Translations under genes and position numbers: made by a program | Part shown: in pieces, positions 6,801 through 16,272 of the stretch | Layout: the number at the start of each line of letters is the position of its first letter | Position numbering within the stretch: position 1 is the stretch's first letter | Notes under the pieces: generated by a model | The model's database searches: none | The model's input: only the letters and a program-made list of their open reading frames with translations | What the model was told of the DNA's origin: nothing | NCBI RefSeq assembly: GCF_013179575.1 | Contig: NZ_JABMCQ010000015.1 | Coordinates: 1 to 42,562, forward strand | DNA: 42,562 nucleotides | Reading direction: 5' to 3' | DNA from: Sphingobacterium shayense | GTDB lineage: Bacteria; Bacteroidota; Bacteroidia; Sphingobacteriales; Sphingobacteriaceae

Positions 6801-9239
6801 ATGAATAAAACTCTATTGTCGATCCCTGTTGCACTGCTCCTTTTTGCAGCGATTTTTAGTTCTTGCCAAAAGACGCGGTCAGGAACACCCCGGATCCTTG
6901 TTTATAGTAATGATAGTACTTTTTCGGATGCGAGACAGTCTGCTTTTGTATCTCTAGAAAAGTTAGGGCAACAGCACGATTTCCTTGTAGATACAACCTC
7001 CGATGCAGCACTTTTTGTTGAAGACTCCTTAATGAATTATTCGGCTGTTGTCTTTTTGAATACCCTTGGAGATGCCTTAAACAATTATCAAGAAGCCGAT
7101 TTCCAGCGCTATATAAATGCCGGGGGAGGATTTGTCGGAGTACATTCAGCTGCAAATACAGAAATAGACTGGGGATGGTACGGAAGACTCGTGGGCGGTT
7201 ATTTCTCTGATGTATCAACTGATGCGAAAGAAGGTAGTATTGTTGTTGTAGACAAAAAGCACGCAGCTAGTGAAACGATTCCGGAAGGGTGGAGAATAAA
7301 GGATGAGTGGTATGTTTTTAAAGAGTTCTATGATAAGGTGAATGTGTTGTTAACTGTGGAGACTGACGTTTTTGCGCCTCAGGTTGACAAGGCGCCCGTA
7401 TCGTGGTATCACGATTATGATGGCGGAAGGTCATTCTATACCAGCATAGGAGGTCAAGCCTCGAATTATTCAGACCCTACTTTTTTAGAGCATCTGCTTG
7501 GCGGTATTAAATACGCAATTGGAAATAATCCGGAGCTGGACTATAGTAAAGCGACCACACTTCGCGTTCCTGCCGCTGAAGGATTTCAAAAGGTCTCTAT
7601 GGCCGAGGGAGAATTTTATGAGCCAACCGAAATGGCTATTCTTCCCAATTTAGATATACTTATTGCGCAACGCCGCGGTGAATTGATATTATTCAACAAG
7701 GAGTCAAACTCGGTTAACCAAGTCGGTTTATTAGATGTTTATCACGAGACTCAGGTTCCAAATGTAAACGCTGAGGAGGGGTTTATGGGTCTAACTATCG
7801 ATCCCGATTTCGCCAATAACAACTATATTTATACGTTCTATAGTCCGAAGGACACCTCTGTGAATAGGCTTTCACGCTTCGTTTTTAAAAATAACAAGCT
7901 TGACATGTCTTCCGAGAAAATTATATTGCAGTTTTACTCGCAGCGCGATATATGCTGCCACACAGGAGGATCGTTAGCTTTCGGCAAAGACAATATTTTG
8001 TTTCTTTCCACAGGCGACAATTCGACGCCATTTGATGAACCGGGTGAAAAGTACGTTAGCAAAGGATATTCGCCGCGAGATTTAAGACCAGGTCATGAAC
8101 AGTACGATGTGTCGCGTAGCTCGGCCAACACAAACGATTTACGTGGCAAAGTCTTGCGTATTAAGATTAATGCTGACGGTTCCTATGATATTCCAGAAGG
8201 TAACTTGTTTGCTCCAGGAACGGAAAAAACGAAGCCAGAAATCTACGCAATGGGTATGCGCAATCCGTATCGGATTTCTATAGATAAGAAAACCGGATAC
8301 TTGTATTGGGGAGATGTAGGCCCCGACGCCAGTGAGGATGGTGAAAAAAGGGGGCCTAGGGGATATGATGAGGTGAATCAAGCACGTACCGCGGGATTTT
8401 TTGGCTGGCCATTTTTTATTGGCAACAATTATTCATATTATGAATTCAATTATGGCACTGGAGAGAGTGGCTCAACTTATGATCCTCAAAAGCCGGTTAA
8501 CAATTCTCCGAATAATACTGGGCTTACGGAGCTTCCTTCGGCCAGACCGGCGTTCATTTGGTATCCTTATGCCGCTTCACCCGACTTCCCTCAGGTCGCG
8601 TCTGGTGGACGAAACGCGATGGCGGGACCAGTATATTATACAGAGCTTTACCCGAGCGAATCGCGTTATCCCGATTATTATGACGGAAAGTTAATCATCT
8701 ATGACTGGATTCGAGGATGGGTAAAAGCGGTCTCAATGCTACCTAATGGAGACTTCAACAAGATGGAGCCGTTTATCCCGCAGATCAAATTTAATTCTCC
8801 AATTGATATGGAGGTAGGACCAGATGGGAAAATATATGTTCTGGAATATGGTAGTGGCTGGTTTAGTAAGAATGAAGATTCGGGACTTGCCCGAATAGAC
8901 TATTCAGCGAATCCTGCAGCAAAGGTGAGCGCAGGGGCTGCTGGGGCGCAGGCAGGAAACACCACGATGGGTCATCAACAACCTGTAATGGCCAAGGGCG
9001 AAAGCTTGATAGCTGCTTCCGATTGTAAATCCTGCCATTCGGTGGACAAAAAATCGGTCGGTCCTACGTATAAAGCTGTTGCGGAGCGTTACCGTGATAA
9101 TAAAGACGCCTCAGATTTATTGACAAAGAAAATTATGAATGGCGGAAGCGGAAACTGGGGTGAAGTGGCCATGGCGGCTCACCCTGGATTAGAGGAAAGC
9201 GATGTAAAAGAAATGGTTTCATGGATACTGTCTCTATAA
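6801..9239 (+). CDS. ThuA / PQQ-type sugar dehydrogenase / cytochrome c fusion lipoprotein
   Basis: The product has 812 residues with a lipoprotein signal (lipobox FSSC, Cys22). Three domains follow: a ThuA-like glutamine-amidotransferase-fold domain (about 30-245); a glucose/sorbosone-dehydrogenase-type beta-propeller (about 265-700, with CCHTGGSLAFG and LFLSTGDN); and a class I cytochrome c with haem site CKSCH (742-746) and a likely axial Met in EVAMAAHPG. A low-complexity Ala/Gly linker precedes the cytochrome. The layout suggests periplasmic sugar oxidation with electrons passed to the attached haem; ThuA domains are linked to trehalose/keto-sugar metabolism. The substrate cannot be read from the sequence, and PQQ use is assumed from the family. 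The gene stands alone between two AAA ATPase genes. Confidence 0.85.
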   Translation: MNKTLLSIPVALLLFAAIFSSCQKTRSGTPRILVYSNDSTFSDARQSAFVSLEKLGQQHDFLVDTTSDAALFVEDSLMNYSAVVFLNTLGDALNNYQEADFQRYINAGGGFVGVHSAANTEIDWGWYGRLVGGYFSDVSTDAKEGSIVVVDKKHAASETIPEGWRIKDEWYVFKEFYDKVNVLLTVETDVFAPQVDKAPVSWYHDYDGGRSFYTSIGGQASNYSDPTFLEHLLGGIKYAIGNNPELDYSKATTLRVPAAEGFQKVSMAEGEFYEPTEMAILPNLDILIAQRRGELILFNKESNSVNQVGLLDVYHETQVPNVNAEEGFMGLTIDPDFANNNYIYTFYSPKDTSVNRLSRFVFKNNKLDMSSEKIILQFYSQRDICCHTGGSLAFGKDNILFLSTGDNSTPFDEPGEKYVSKGYSPRDLRPGHEQYDVSRSSANTNDLRGKVLRIKINADGSYDIPEGNLFAPGTEKTKPEIYAMGMRNPYRISIDKKTGYLYWGDVGPDASEDGEKRGPRGYDEVNQARTAGFFGWPFFIGNNYSYYEFNYGTGESGSTYDPQKPVNNSPNNTGLTELPSARPAFIWYPYAASPDFPQVASGGRNAMAGPVYYTELYPSESRYPDYYDGKLIIYDWIRGWVKAVSMLPNGDFNKMEPFIPQIKFNSPIDMEVGPDGKIYVLEYGSGWFSKNEDSGLARIDYSANPAAKVSAGAAGAQAGNTTMGHQQPVMAKGESLIAASDCKSCHSVDKKSVGPTYKAVAERYRDNKDASDLLTKKIMNGGSGNWGEVAMAAHPGLEESDVKEMVSWILSL

Positions 9240-9304
9240 GAGCTGTGTTCTAGAACATTAAAGTAAAATAAAAAACTCCTTCAGAAAAGTGTTGATGTCA
9301 ACAA

Positions 9305-9356
9305 AAACTCGTACGAATAAATGTTAAATATTACATAAACTCGTACGAGTTTATGT
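9305..9356. promoter_or_regulatory. Tandem palindromic sites abutting the second AAA ATPase start
   Basis: A perfect 24-base palindrome spans 9333-9356 with core CTCGTACGAG and ends three bases before the ATG at 9360, where a ribosome-binding site would sit. An incomplete second copy (AAACTCGTACGAA) lies at 9305-9317. The CGTACG centres are 32 bases apart, about three helical turns, so two bound dimers would face the same side of the DNA. In RNA the palindrome would also form a hairpin over the translation start. Confidence 0.6.
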
Positions 9357-9359
9357 GAT

Positions 9360-10661
9360 ATGAGACGACAAGCATTAGCATATTTACAGGAATGGAAAGT
9401 AGGTAAAAGCCGAAAACCTTTGCTGATCTGGGGGGCTAGACAAGTCGGCAAGACGTGGGTAATGAAGGAATTTGGTAATAGTAATTACGAGCGCGTTGCA
9501 TACGTCAACTTGGAAAGCAATCCCCTTGTTCGGGACTTATTTCTTGTCGATTTTGACACTGCGCGTATTATAGCCGGTATTCAGATTTCAACTGGAGTTA
9601 TTATTGACCCAAAGAATACATTAATCATCATAGATGAAATACAAGAGTCCGCTGAAGCAGTAACTGCATTAAAATATTTTCAAGAGAACGCCCAGGAATA
9701 TCATATTATATGCGCGGGCTCACTTTTAGGGGTTGTCTTAAACCGACACAGGTCTTTTCCAGTGGGGAAGGTGGATTTCTTGGATATGTATCCTTTAAGC
9801 TTTCATGAGTTTTTAGAGGCGATTGATCAAACTCCTCTGAAACAACTGTTAACGCAAAACAATTGGACGCTGGCACAGTCATTTTCCTCGAAGTACAAAG
9901 AGCTGTTGCGCGTATATTATTATATCGGGGGAATGCCTGAGGAGGTATTGGCATATAAGGAAAATCTTGATTTTTCAGAAATACGCGCTATTCAAAATCG
10001 AATTTTGGTATCCTATGAACAAGACTTTTCAAAATATGCACCCACAGCAATAGTTCCTAGAATTCGGAGTCTATGGCATTCGATTCCTGCGCAATTGGCT
10101 AAAGAAAATAAAAAATTTATTTATGGCATAATTCGTCAAGGCTCACGTGCTAAAGATTATGAATTGGCGTTGACATGGCTCATCGATTGCGGGTTGGTAC
10201 AACAAGTTTTCAGAGTTACCAAGCCGGCATTACCGCTTAAAGCTTATGAAGACTTTGGGATTTTCAAGCTGTTTATGGTTGATGTCGGATTGCTTGGAGC
10301 GATGTCTGCGTTGGATGCTCAAACCATATTGCAAGGAGACCATATTTTTCAAGAATTTAAAGGCGCGTTAACAGAACAATACGTTGCACAACAATTGGCT
10401 ACTCGAAAGGATATTAGCTTGCATTATTGGTCCGCCGAAAATGGAAGCTCAGAGATAGACTTTTTAGTTCAAATTCAAAATAAGATTATTCCAGTTGAGG
10501 TGAAAGCCGAAGAAAATCTACATGCAAAAAGCTTACGTGTATATTGTACGAAATATAATCCGGAGTTGGCTATCCGAACTTCGATGAGCAATTATCGTAA
10601 GGAGAGTTGGATGACAAATCTACCCTTGTATGCGATAGGAGGCATGAACATAGATAGTTAA
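9360..10661 (+). CDS. AAA ATPase with DUF4143 C-terminal domain
   Basis: This 433-residue protein has Walker A GARQVGKT (25-32), Walker B LIIIDEIQ (88-95) and a CAGSLLG sensor segment (118-124). Its C-terminal DUF4143 domain carries EIDFLV (365-370) followed by PVEVKA (378-383), the D...ExK arrangement of the PD-(D/E)XK fold. It belongs to the same broad class as the product of 5382-6572 but is clearly a different subfamily. The start is fixed by the ATG at 9360, directly after the palindrome. It is a single-gene unit: the gene before it is a complete oxidoreductase and the gene after it is convergent. Function is unknown. Confidence 0.88.
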   Translation: MRRQALAYLQEWKVGKSRKPLLIWGARQVGKTWVMKEFGNSNYERVAYVNLESNPLVRDLFLVDFDTARIIAGIQISTGVIIDPKNTLIIIDEIQESAEAVTALKYFQENAQEYHIICAGSLLGVVLNRHRSFPVGKVDFLDMYPLSFHEFLEAIDQTPLKQLLTQNNWTLAQSFSSKYKELLRVYYYIGGMPEEVLAYKENLDFSEIRAIQNRILVSYEQDFSKYAPTAIVPRIRSLWHSIPAQLAKENKKFIYGIIRQGSRAKDYELALTWLIDCGLVQQVFRVTKPALPLKAYEDFGIFKLFMVDVGLLGAMSALDAQTILQGDHIFQEFKGALTEQYVAQQLATRKDISLHYWSAENGSSEIDFLVQIQNKIIPVEVKAEENLHAKSLRVYCTKYNPELAIRTSMSNYRKESWMTNLPLYAIGGMNIDS

Positions 10662-10669
10662 TCAGAAAC

Positions 10670-10704
10670 CACCTGTCGATATAGAAATTCTATACTGACA
10701 GGTG
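10670..10704. terminator. Hairpin between convergent genes (likely shared terminator)
   Basis: CACCTGTC (10670-10677) and GACAGGTG (10697-10704) form the outer stem, and TATAG/CTATA extends it inside. It lies between the stop of the plus-strand ATPase at 10661 and the stop of the minus-strand SusD gene at 10731. Neither side has a strong T-run. Confidence 0.5.
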
Positions 10705-10730
10705 ATTCAGACTTATCAAGAGGGCAAATT

Positions 10731-12500
10731 TTATTCCATTGTCGGATTAAATTCTCCTCCCCAGTTGTTGTTTTGTTTTACCGCGGGACTCTTATCGAGA
10801 ACTGACTGCTGTATTGGAAAGAAGTAGTAGGTCTCTGGTACTCTGGAAATTTTCTCTCCGGTGTTTGGCACCTGAAGAACAGAATAGCGGAATTGGTTTT
10901 CGACAAGCTGGTATTCATCAGCTAATGCTTTAGCAGCCGTAAGACTCATATCAGTCCCGTTTGCATTGATTGCGATAGCTTCCACTCCATGTTTAGTGCT
11001 TCCGTCAAGAAGATCTAGTTTACGCATACGGCGTAAATCCCAGAATCTGTGCCCTTCGAAACAGAATTCGATATTCCTTTCAGCTAGAATAGCATCACGT
11101 ATACTTGCCTTGCTAGAAGCATCAATGCCGTAAAGACCGTTAGCACCGGACTCTATTCCTGCACGCTCTCGAATTTGTTTGAGCATATCTATCGCTGTCG
11201 CTTGGTCGCCCGTTTCATTCGCTGTCTCGGCGTAGTTAAGCATAACCTCGGCGAAGCGCATCAAGACAAAATCTACGTCATATTGTGTTTGCACCTCTGT
11301 TTGCTTTAATGATAACTTGCTGTTTTTAAGGATGAAAAATCCGCTATAACGCGAGAGATTTGTTGAGCTTACGTTTGCTTTGGGATTAACCCCAAAATCA
11401 TCTAGGGCGTCCGCGATACCCAGTGCGGTATACTGTCGTTTACCTGTTTTTCCCGATACTTCGTACAACTTACCATTCCAAACAACGGATTTTTCAAATC
11501 TTGGATCCCTATTCTCCCAATAACTCTGTAGGAACTCTTCTTCTGTTTTGTGATAAGCGCTTGTAGGGTCACTATAAAGCTTTCCATCTTTCATCGGAAA
11601 GGTTTTGAGAAAATCCCAATTCGGAACAGCATTAGCTGTACCGCGACTTTCTGACCCCGGACGTACACCGTTGTCCCAATTTCCTACTTTGTTTGGGTAT
11701 GAATTAATGACGGCAAACACTACCTCTGGGCCTTTTTCACTAAGGGTGATGTTCGAATAGTCTGGAGTGAGCGCATATCCTTCTGCTTTGAGCTGTTCGT
11801 ATGCTGCTTTGTTTGCGATATTAGCTTCTGCCCAGTAGGCGTTGCCAAAAGGATTTGATGGATTGAATTGTGGCGAAGCCTTATATAGGAGGACTTTTGC
11901 TTTAAATGCCGCAGCGAAGTTACCGTCAATCCGACCATAATCATCCGAACCTTTGCCAATTGTTTTGGGTAAAAGGGCAATTGCGTCATCCAGATCCTTA
12001 ACTATAAGCTCGAAGCATTCTTTTGTACTGTTACGAGGAACCGAAAGCTCGTCGTTCTTTAAGTCTTGCGTTGCGGTGATATAGGGAACACCGCCATGGT
12101 GCTTTACCATATCGAAGTAAGCATAGGCGCGCATAAAAAGTGCTTGTCCAGTGACATTGTTTTTCTCTTCGTCGGATAATCCCGTACTGAGGGCAACCTT
12201 CTCGATCGCTGTGTTTATCTCGCGTATCTCTGTATAGTCCCAAGATTTGAGGGTTCCGTTTGCGATGGTAACATAGTTACTCGTAAATTCAAGTTCCACC
12301 AGCTGCTCGCTATATCGGTCAGCGATGGTTTCCCAGTTACCAAAAATCGCGTATAGGTTCGCTAGGTACGCATTTACCAGGTTGGGGTCGTTCCAGACCT
12401 GCTCTTCGTCTAATGACTGCAGGTCGTCAATCTCTAATTCTGACTTACATGATTGAAGCAGAACAAAAGATGCTAATAGAATATATAATGACTTTTTCAT
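10731..12500 (-). CDS. SusD/RagB-family nutrient-binding lipoprotein
   Basis: The product has 589 residues with a lipoprotein signal (LLQSC, Cys18). The body is the helical SusD fold, with TPR-like segments and the typical FMRAYAYFDMVKHHGGVPYI element (about residues 130-150). The C-terminal signature ERNIEFCFEGHRFWDLRRM is also present. It is a surface lid that hands ligand to the SusC partner encoded 12 bases upstream in the same operon. The ligand is unknown, and no glycan-degrading enzyme is encoded beside the pair. Confidence 0.95.
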   Translation of the reverse strand: MKKSLYILLASFVLLQSCKSELEIDDLQSLDEEQVWNDPNLVNAYLANLYAIFGNWETIADRYSEQLVELEFTSNYVTIANGTLKSWDYTEIREINTAIEKVALSTGLSDEEKNNVTGQALFMRAYAYFDMVKHHGGVPYITATQDLKNDELSVPRNSTKECFELIVKDLDDAIALLPKTIGKGSDDYGRIDGNFAAAFKAKVLLYKASPQFNPSNPFGNAYWAEANIANKAAYEQLKAEGYALTPDYSNITLSEKGPEVVFAVINSYPNKVGNWDNGVRPGSESRGTANAVPNWDFLKTFPMKDGKLYSDPTSAYHKTEEEFLQSYWENRDPRFEKSVVWNGKLYEVSGKTGKRQYTALGIADALDDFGVNPKANVSSTNLSRYSGFFILKNSKLSLKQTEVQTQYDVDFVLMRFAEVMLNYAETANETGDQATAIDMLKQIRERAGIESGANGLYGIDASSKASIRDAILAERNIEFCFEGHRFWDLRRMRKLDLLDGSTKHGVEAIAINANGTDMSLTAAKALADEYQLVENQFRYSVLQVPNTGEKISRVPETYYFFPIQQSVLDKSPAVKQNNNWGGEFNPTME

Positions 12501-12512
12501 GTGACTTGCTTT

Positions 12513-15500
12513 TTAAAATTTAACGTCTAAACCTAGGGTATATGTTTTCATGACGGGATAGGAGTCGTAGTTGAGTTGTTCAGGATCTTGGAACTCGGTC
12601 ATTGGTGAAATCACAAAAAGGTTCGACCCGTTGAAGAATACGTTAACATTTTTGAGCTTGATATGTTCGGTCCATGTGCTTGGTAGTGCATACGATACAT
12701 TTAGGTCACGTAGGCGCATATAAGCCCCGTTGCGGATCCAAAATGTTGAAGGCATACTGCCTGACTCGGCCCAGTTTTTACCAACTACTGCAGGATATTT
12801 CGCATCAGGATTGTCTTTTATCCATACGTCGTCAGCCCAAATAGGGTAGTAGGGACGGAAGGTACTCCCATGTTGACGTATACCACCACCTTCTTGGTTA
12901 CTGATCATGCGGTCATATTTTAATACGCCTTGTAACAACGCTGAAACAGATATACCCTTCCAGCTTGCGTTTAACGCAAGACCGTAGTTGTAGCGAGGAG
13001 AATTGTCGAGGGAGAGCAAATCTTCATCGTTTTCATCAATCTTTCCGTCAGGCCCATCTGCGAAGTCTGCACCGCGTATATCTTTATAGAGTATCATCCC
13101 TAGATATGGATCACGACCATAGGTGGTGAATCCGTCAGCGACTAATTGATCGAGCTGGTCCTGGGTACGTACTAGGTCGATCGCTGTTAGTCCTATCAAA
13201 CGGTTATGCGGACGCCCGACACGAGACCTAAAGTGTTGGTTGCCGTCAGGACCCCAAGCGGGTTCCTCATCGTATATGTCCCATCTATCTACTGCATAGC
13301 CCATATTTGCGCTTACTCCGTAGGATACTTCTCCGATTTGGTCAGCCCAATTTAAACTAAGCTCACCTCCTCGGTAGCTACGCGCCGCGTAGTTTTCCTT
13401 GGCGAGTGTTCTTCCGTAGGTATCTGGCAAGGTAATCGTTCGGCTTGCTAGGATATCGGTTTCCTCACGCTTGAAGACGTCTAATGTTCCCGAGAGTTTT
13501 CCTTTGAGGAAGGCGAAGTCTAGACCAGCATTATAACTTTTGGACGTTGTCCAGGTGACAAACGGGTTCGGTGTATCACCGTATTGCAAACCATTGTAGT
13601 AACGGTCGCCGAAGATAAACCCGTTGGTTGTGTGGTATTTTTCGGCATAGGTAAACGCCCCGATCGGTTCTGCTAACTCATCAAGGAAGTTACCTGTGGT
13701 ACCATATGATGCCCGAAGCTTTAGGTCGCTTACCGTGTTTTTTAGATCTGCAAAGAAGTTCTCCTCGGAGATCCGCCAGGCAGCAGATACTGATGGGAAA
13801 AATCCCCAACGTTTCTCTTCGGGGAAGAGTACCGTTCCGTCATAACGGAAGGAGAATTCCGCAATGTACTTGTCTGCATAGTTATAGTTTGCCCGACCTA
13901 CTATCGCCTGGCGAGCATCGATTTCCTCAATGCCACCTGTTTCGCGGAAGTTACGATCGGTCGGGTAGACAAAAAATTGATCGAGTCCGGTGATCGGGTT
14001 TTCTCCACGGGAAGTGATCTCCGTTAGTCCGTTCTTCCACTGCTCGAAAACTAATGTCCCGTCAACGTTATGTTTGCCGAATGTTTTCGAGTAGTTCAAA
14101 AACCAGTTTAACTGGTATTCCCAGCGACGCTCTGTATTGTAGTCCATAAAAGGTTGCGACTGGGAGAAGGTGAATACGTTTACTTTATCTTCATCTGGTG
14201 GCGCAGGGATAAAACGATTTCCTTCGGGATCCAGTGATTGGAAGGTGTAGTTTTTCTGGAAGCTCATATAGCGCTTGCGCAGGTAGTCCTGAGCGATGTA
14301 GCTTCCTACTAATTTTGTAGAAAGTCCTGGAACAAGTTTATCCAGTTTGAGATTTAACGATAGGATCGGATTTACCTGACGCACTTTTCGATCGATGTAG
14401 CGATCGCCGTTCACTTGGTCAATTACGTTCCATGCTTGCCAGGTACCCATTGGCGTCTGGACAGGGAATGGTGTTTTCTCGCTTGTTGGGTTACCGGAGG
14501 CATCTGTATAGAATGGATACATTTTTGGCCAATTGAATGTAACGCGGTAAAAATCAGATACGTCGAAATCATCGTCATTTGCTGATGTGCTGAACGGCCA
14601 GAAGAACCGGTTAGAGTTTTGTTGATTGGCCGAGATATTAAGATCGATACTGAAAGCGTCGGATATTTTCGCCGACACATTACTGCGGATATTGAATTTT
14701 TCGTGATCTAGGGACTCGTACGAACCGTTTTCACCACGGTAGCTTACCAAAGCATAGTAGGTAATATTATCTCCTCCACCATTTACGCTGACCGATTGAC
14801 GGTGGCTAAATGGGTTTCGCCAAATGACGTCGTTGGCGTTATAACTACGATTCTGGAAATAGGCAAATTCTTCCTCTCCGTTTGGAACTGGGAGTCCCTG
14901 GAATTCTGCTACTCTGTTTTGATAGATAAGTTCATCGGTCGCCGTGGTCAGATCTGCAAGAAGCGTTTGGGTTGGCGTGTTGAAGGTGTAGTTGCTCTGA
15001 ACATTAAATACAGGTGCTTGAGCAATACCTTTTTTCGTTGTTACTACGACAACACCGTTACCCGCACGTGTACCATATACGGCTGCAGCCGCCGCATCTT
15101 TAAGGAAGCTCATTTGGTCCACTTCATTTGCTTCTAAAACGTCGAATGCCGCTTTATCGCGTACAATACCATCGATAACGTATAAAGGTTCGGCAAAGCT
15201 ACCCCGCATACGTACCTTTGAAGACGCACCTGCCATACCTGAAGTATTGGTGACATTCACGCCTGGCGCTCTACCGGCAAGCGTGTTGGAAAGGTTGGAT
15301 GTTGGTATGTTTTTTAGATCATCTGCTTTCACGGTTGTGATAGCTCCTGTAATGCTTCCTTTTCGCTGGGTACCGTATCCGACGACTACAACTTCTTCGA
15401 TAGCGCTTTCATCACTTTGGAGGCTGATAGTAAGCGTTTTTTGATCGCTTAGCGTGATCTGTTGCGGCATGTATCCAACGAAACTAATAACGACAATATC

Positions 15501-15776
15501 GCCTGGAGATGCTTGCAAGGTGAATTTTCCAGAAGCATCGGATGAAGTCGCCGTGGACGTTCCTTGAATCGCTATGGTTGCTCCAGTGATGGGTTGTCCA
15601 TTCTGGTCGGTCACAGTACCGGTTATGTTTTGCTGGCTCGAAGGTTGGTTGGTTAATAACCTGTCGCCCGGCGAGAGGCTGGGCAACGCGGCTGCAGTAT
15701 TGTGCATACTGAGCAGTAGACAAAGCCCCAATGCGCTTAAAGGCCTCGCCGCAGATAGAAATGCGTTTTTTTTCAT
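12513..15776 (-). CDS. SusC/RagA-family TonB-dependent outer-membrane receptor
   Basis: This 1087-residue receptor has a signal peptide, a carboxypeptidase-regulatory-like beta domain (about 51-122) and the TonB-box region IEEVVVVGYGTQ (126-137). The plug contains VRMRGSFAEPLYVIDG and FLKDAAAAAVYGTRAGNG, and a 22-stranded barrel follows, ending in an aromatic C-terminal strand (YTLGLDVKF). It has no STN domain, so it should take no part in FecR-type signalling. It is the first gene of a SusC-SusD operon. No sigma or anti-sigma gene adjoins it, and I found no clear TAnnTTTG element upstream. Confidence 0.95.
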   Translation of the reverse strand: MKKNAFLSAARPLSALGLCLLLSMHNTAAALPSLSPGDRLLTNQPSSQQNITGTVTDQNGQPITGATIAIQGTSTATSSDASGKFTLQASPGDIVVISFVGYMPQQITLSDQKTLTISLQSDESAIEEVVVVGYGTQRKGSITGAITTVKADDLKNIPTSNLSNTLAGRAPGVNVTNTSGMAGASSKVRMRGSFAEPLYVIDGIVRDKAAFDVLEANEVDQMSFLKDAAAAAVYGTRAGNGVVVVTTKKGIAQAPVFNVQSNYTFNTPTQTLLADLTTATDELIYQNRVAEFQGLPVPNGEEEFAYFQNRSYNANDVIWRNPFSHRQSVSVNGGGDNITYYALVSYRGENGSYESLDHEKFNIRSNVSAKISDAFSIDLNISANQQNSNRFFWPFSTSANDDDFDVSDFYRVTFNWPKMYPFYTDASGNPTSEKTPFPVQTPMGTWQAWNVIDQVNGDRYIDRKVRQVNPILSLNLKLDKLVPGLSTKLVGSYIAQDYLRKRYMSFQKNYTFQSLDPEGNRFIPAPPDEDKVNVFTFSQSQPFMDYNTERRWEYQLNWFLNYSKTFGKHNVDGTLVFEQWKNGLTEITSRGENPITGLDQFFVYPTDRNFRETGGIEEIDARQAIVGRANYNYADKYIAEFSFRYDGTVLFPEEKRWGFFPSVSAAWRISEENFFADLKNTVSDLKLRASYGTTGNFLDELAEPIGAFTYAEKYHTTNGFIFGDRYYNGLQYGDTPNPFVTWTTSKSYNAGLDFAFLKGKLSGTLDVFKREETDILASRTITLPDTYGRTLAKENYAARSYRGGELSLNWADQIGEVSYGVSANMGYAVDRWDIYDEEPAWGPDGNQHFRSRVGRPHNRLIGLTAIDLVRTQDQLDQLVADGFTTYGRDPYLGMILYKDIRGADFADGPDGKIDENDEDLLSLDNSPRYNYGLALNASWKGISVSALLQGVLKYDRMISNQEGGGIRQHGSTFRPYYPIWADDVWIKDNPDAKYPAVVGKNWAESGSMPSTFWIRNGAYMRLRDLNVSYALPSTWTEHIKLKNVNVFFNGSNLFVISPMTEFQDPEQLNYDSYPVMKTYTLGLDVKF

Positions 15777-16272
15777 ATTTAGTTAGTTTAAACAAACGGT
15801 CGTAGCTATGTACTATGATTATGTTCGTTCAGATTGTTAGTAGTTTTTAGATTAGTTTGTCTGGGTACGTGTTTTATGCGGCTTGAGCTATGGATTAATG
15901 CACGCCCATGCAGTTTGCGTCTATACCTCAGATCTTTACGGAGGTTTTGGGTAGTTCTTTTTCATTTCGGTTTAGTGTGTATTGAAATGTGTGATTTCAA
16001 AAATTGATGGAAATTATGCAAACGATTTCGCAACGGCAAATTGCCGAAGTGTGCGGTTTTCGTGAACAGCTATTTATTTACCTTGTGTGTTTAGATTTTA
16101 ACTATAAACAAAAAACAAACGATTGCGCTAATTTGGAAAAGTGCAATTTTCGTTTGGGGGTTTTGCGATTGTGTAATGGACTCACAGAGAAACGAGGAAT
16201 TATTCAGCAGGATAACAGGGCGCGGTGTTATTATCCTTCAATTACTACATAATCAGAACTTAACTAACTTGC
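15777..16272. other. Intergenic region upstream of the SusC gene
   Basis: This stretch holds the SusC leader and probably its promoter, though no TAnnTTTG match was found. A 13-base palindrome (CGGCAA-A-TTGCCG) at 16034-16046 is a possible operator. Small open frames at 16004-16252 and 16176-16364 on the plus strand have no recognisable domain, and the second overlaps the Fic remnant on the other strand. Confidence 0.4.

Noticed and set aside
14708..14716. CTCGTACGA inside the SusC coding region, similar to the ATPase palindrome core
   Set aside because: It lies in conserved coding sequence, lacks the flanking palindrome, and a short match like this is expected by chance.
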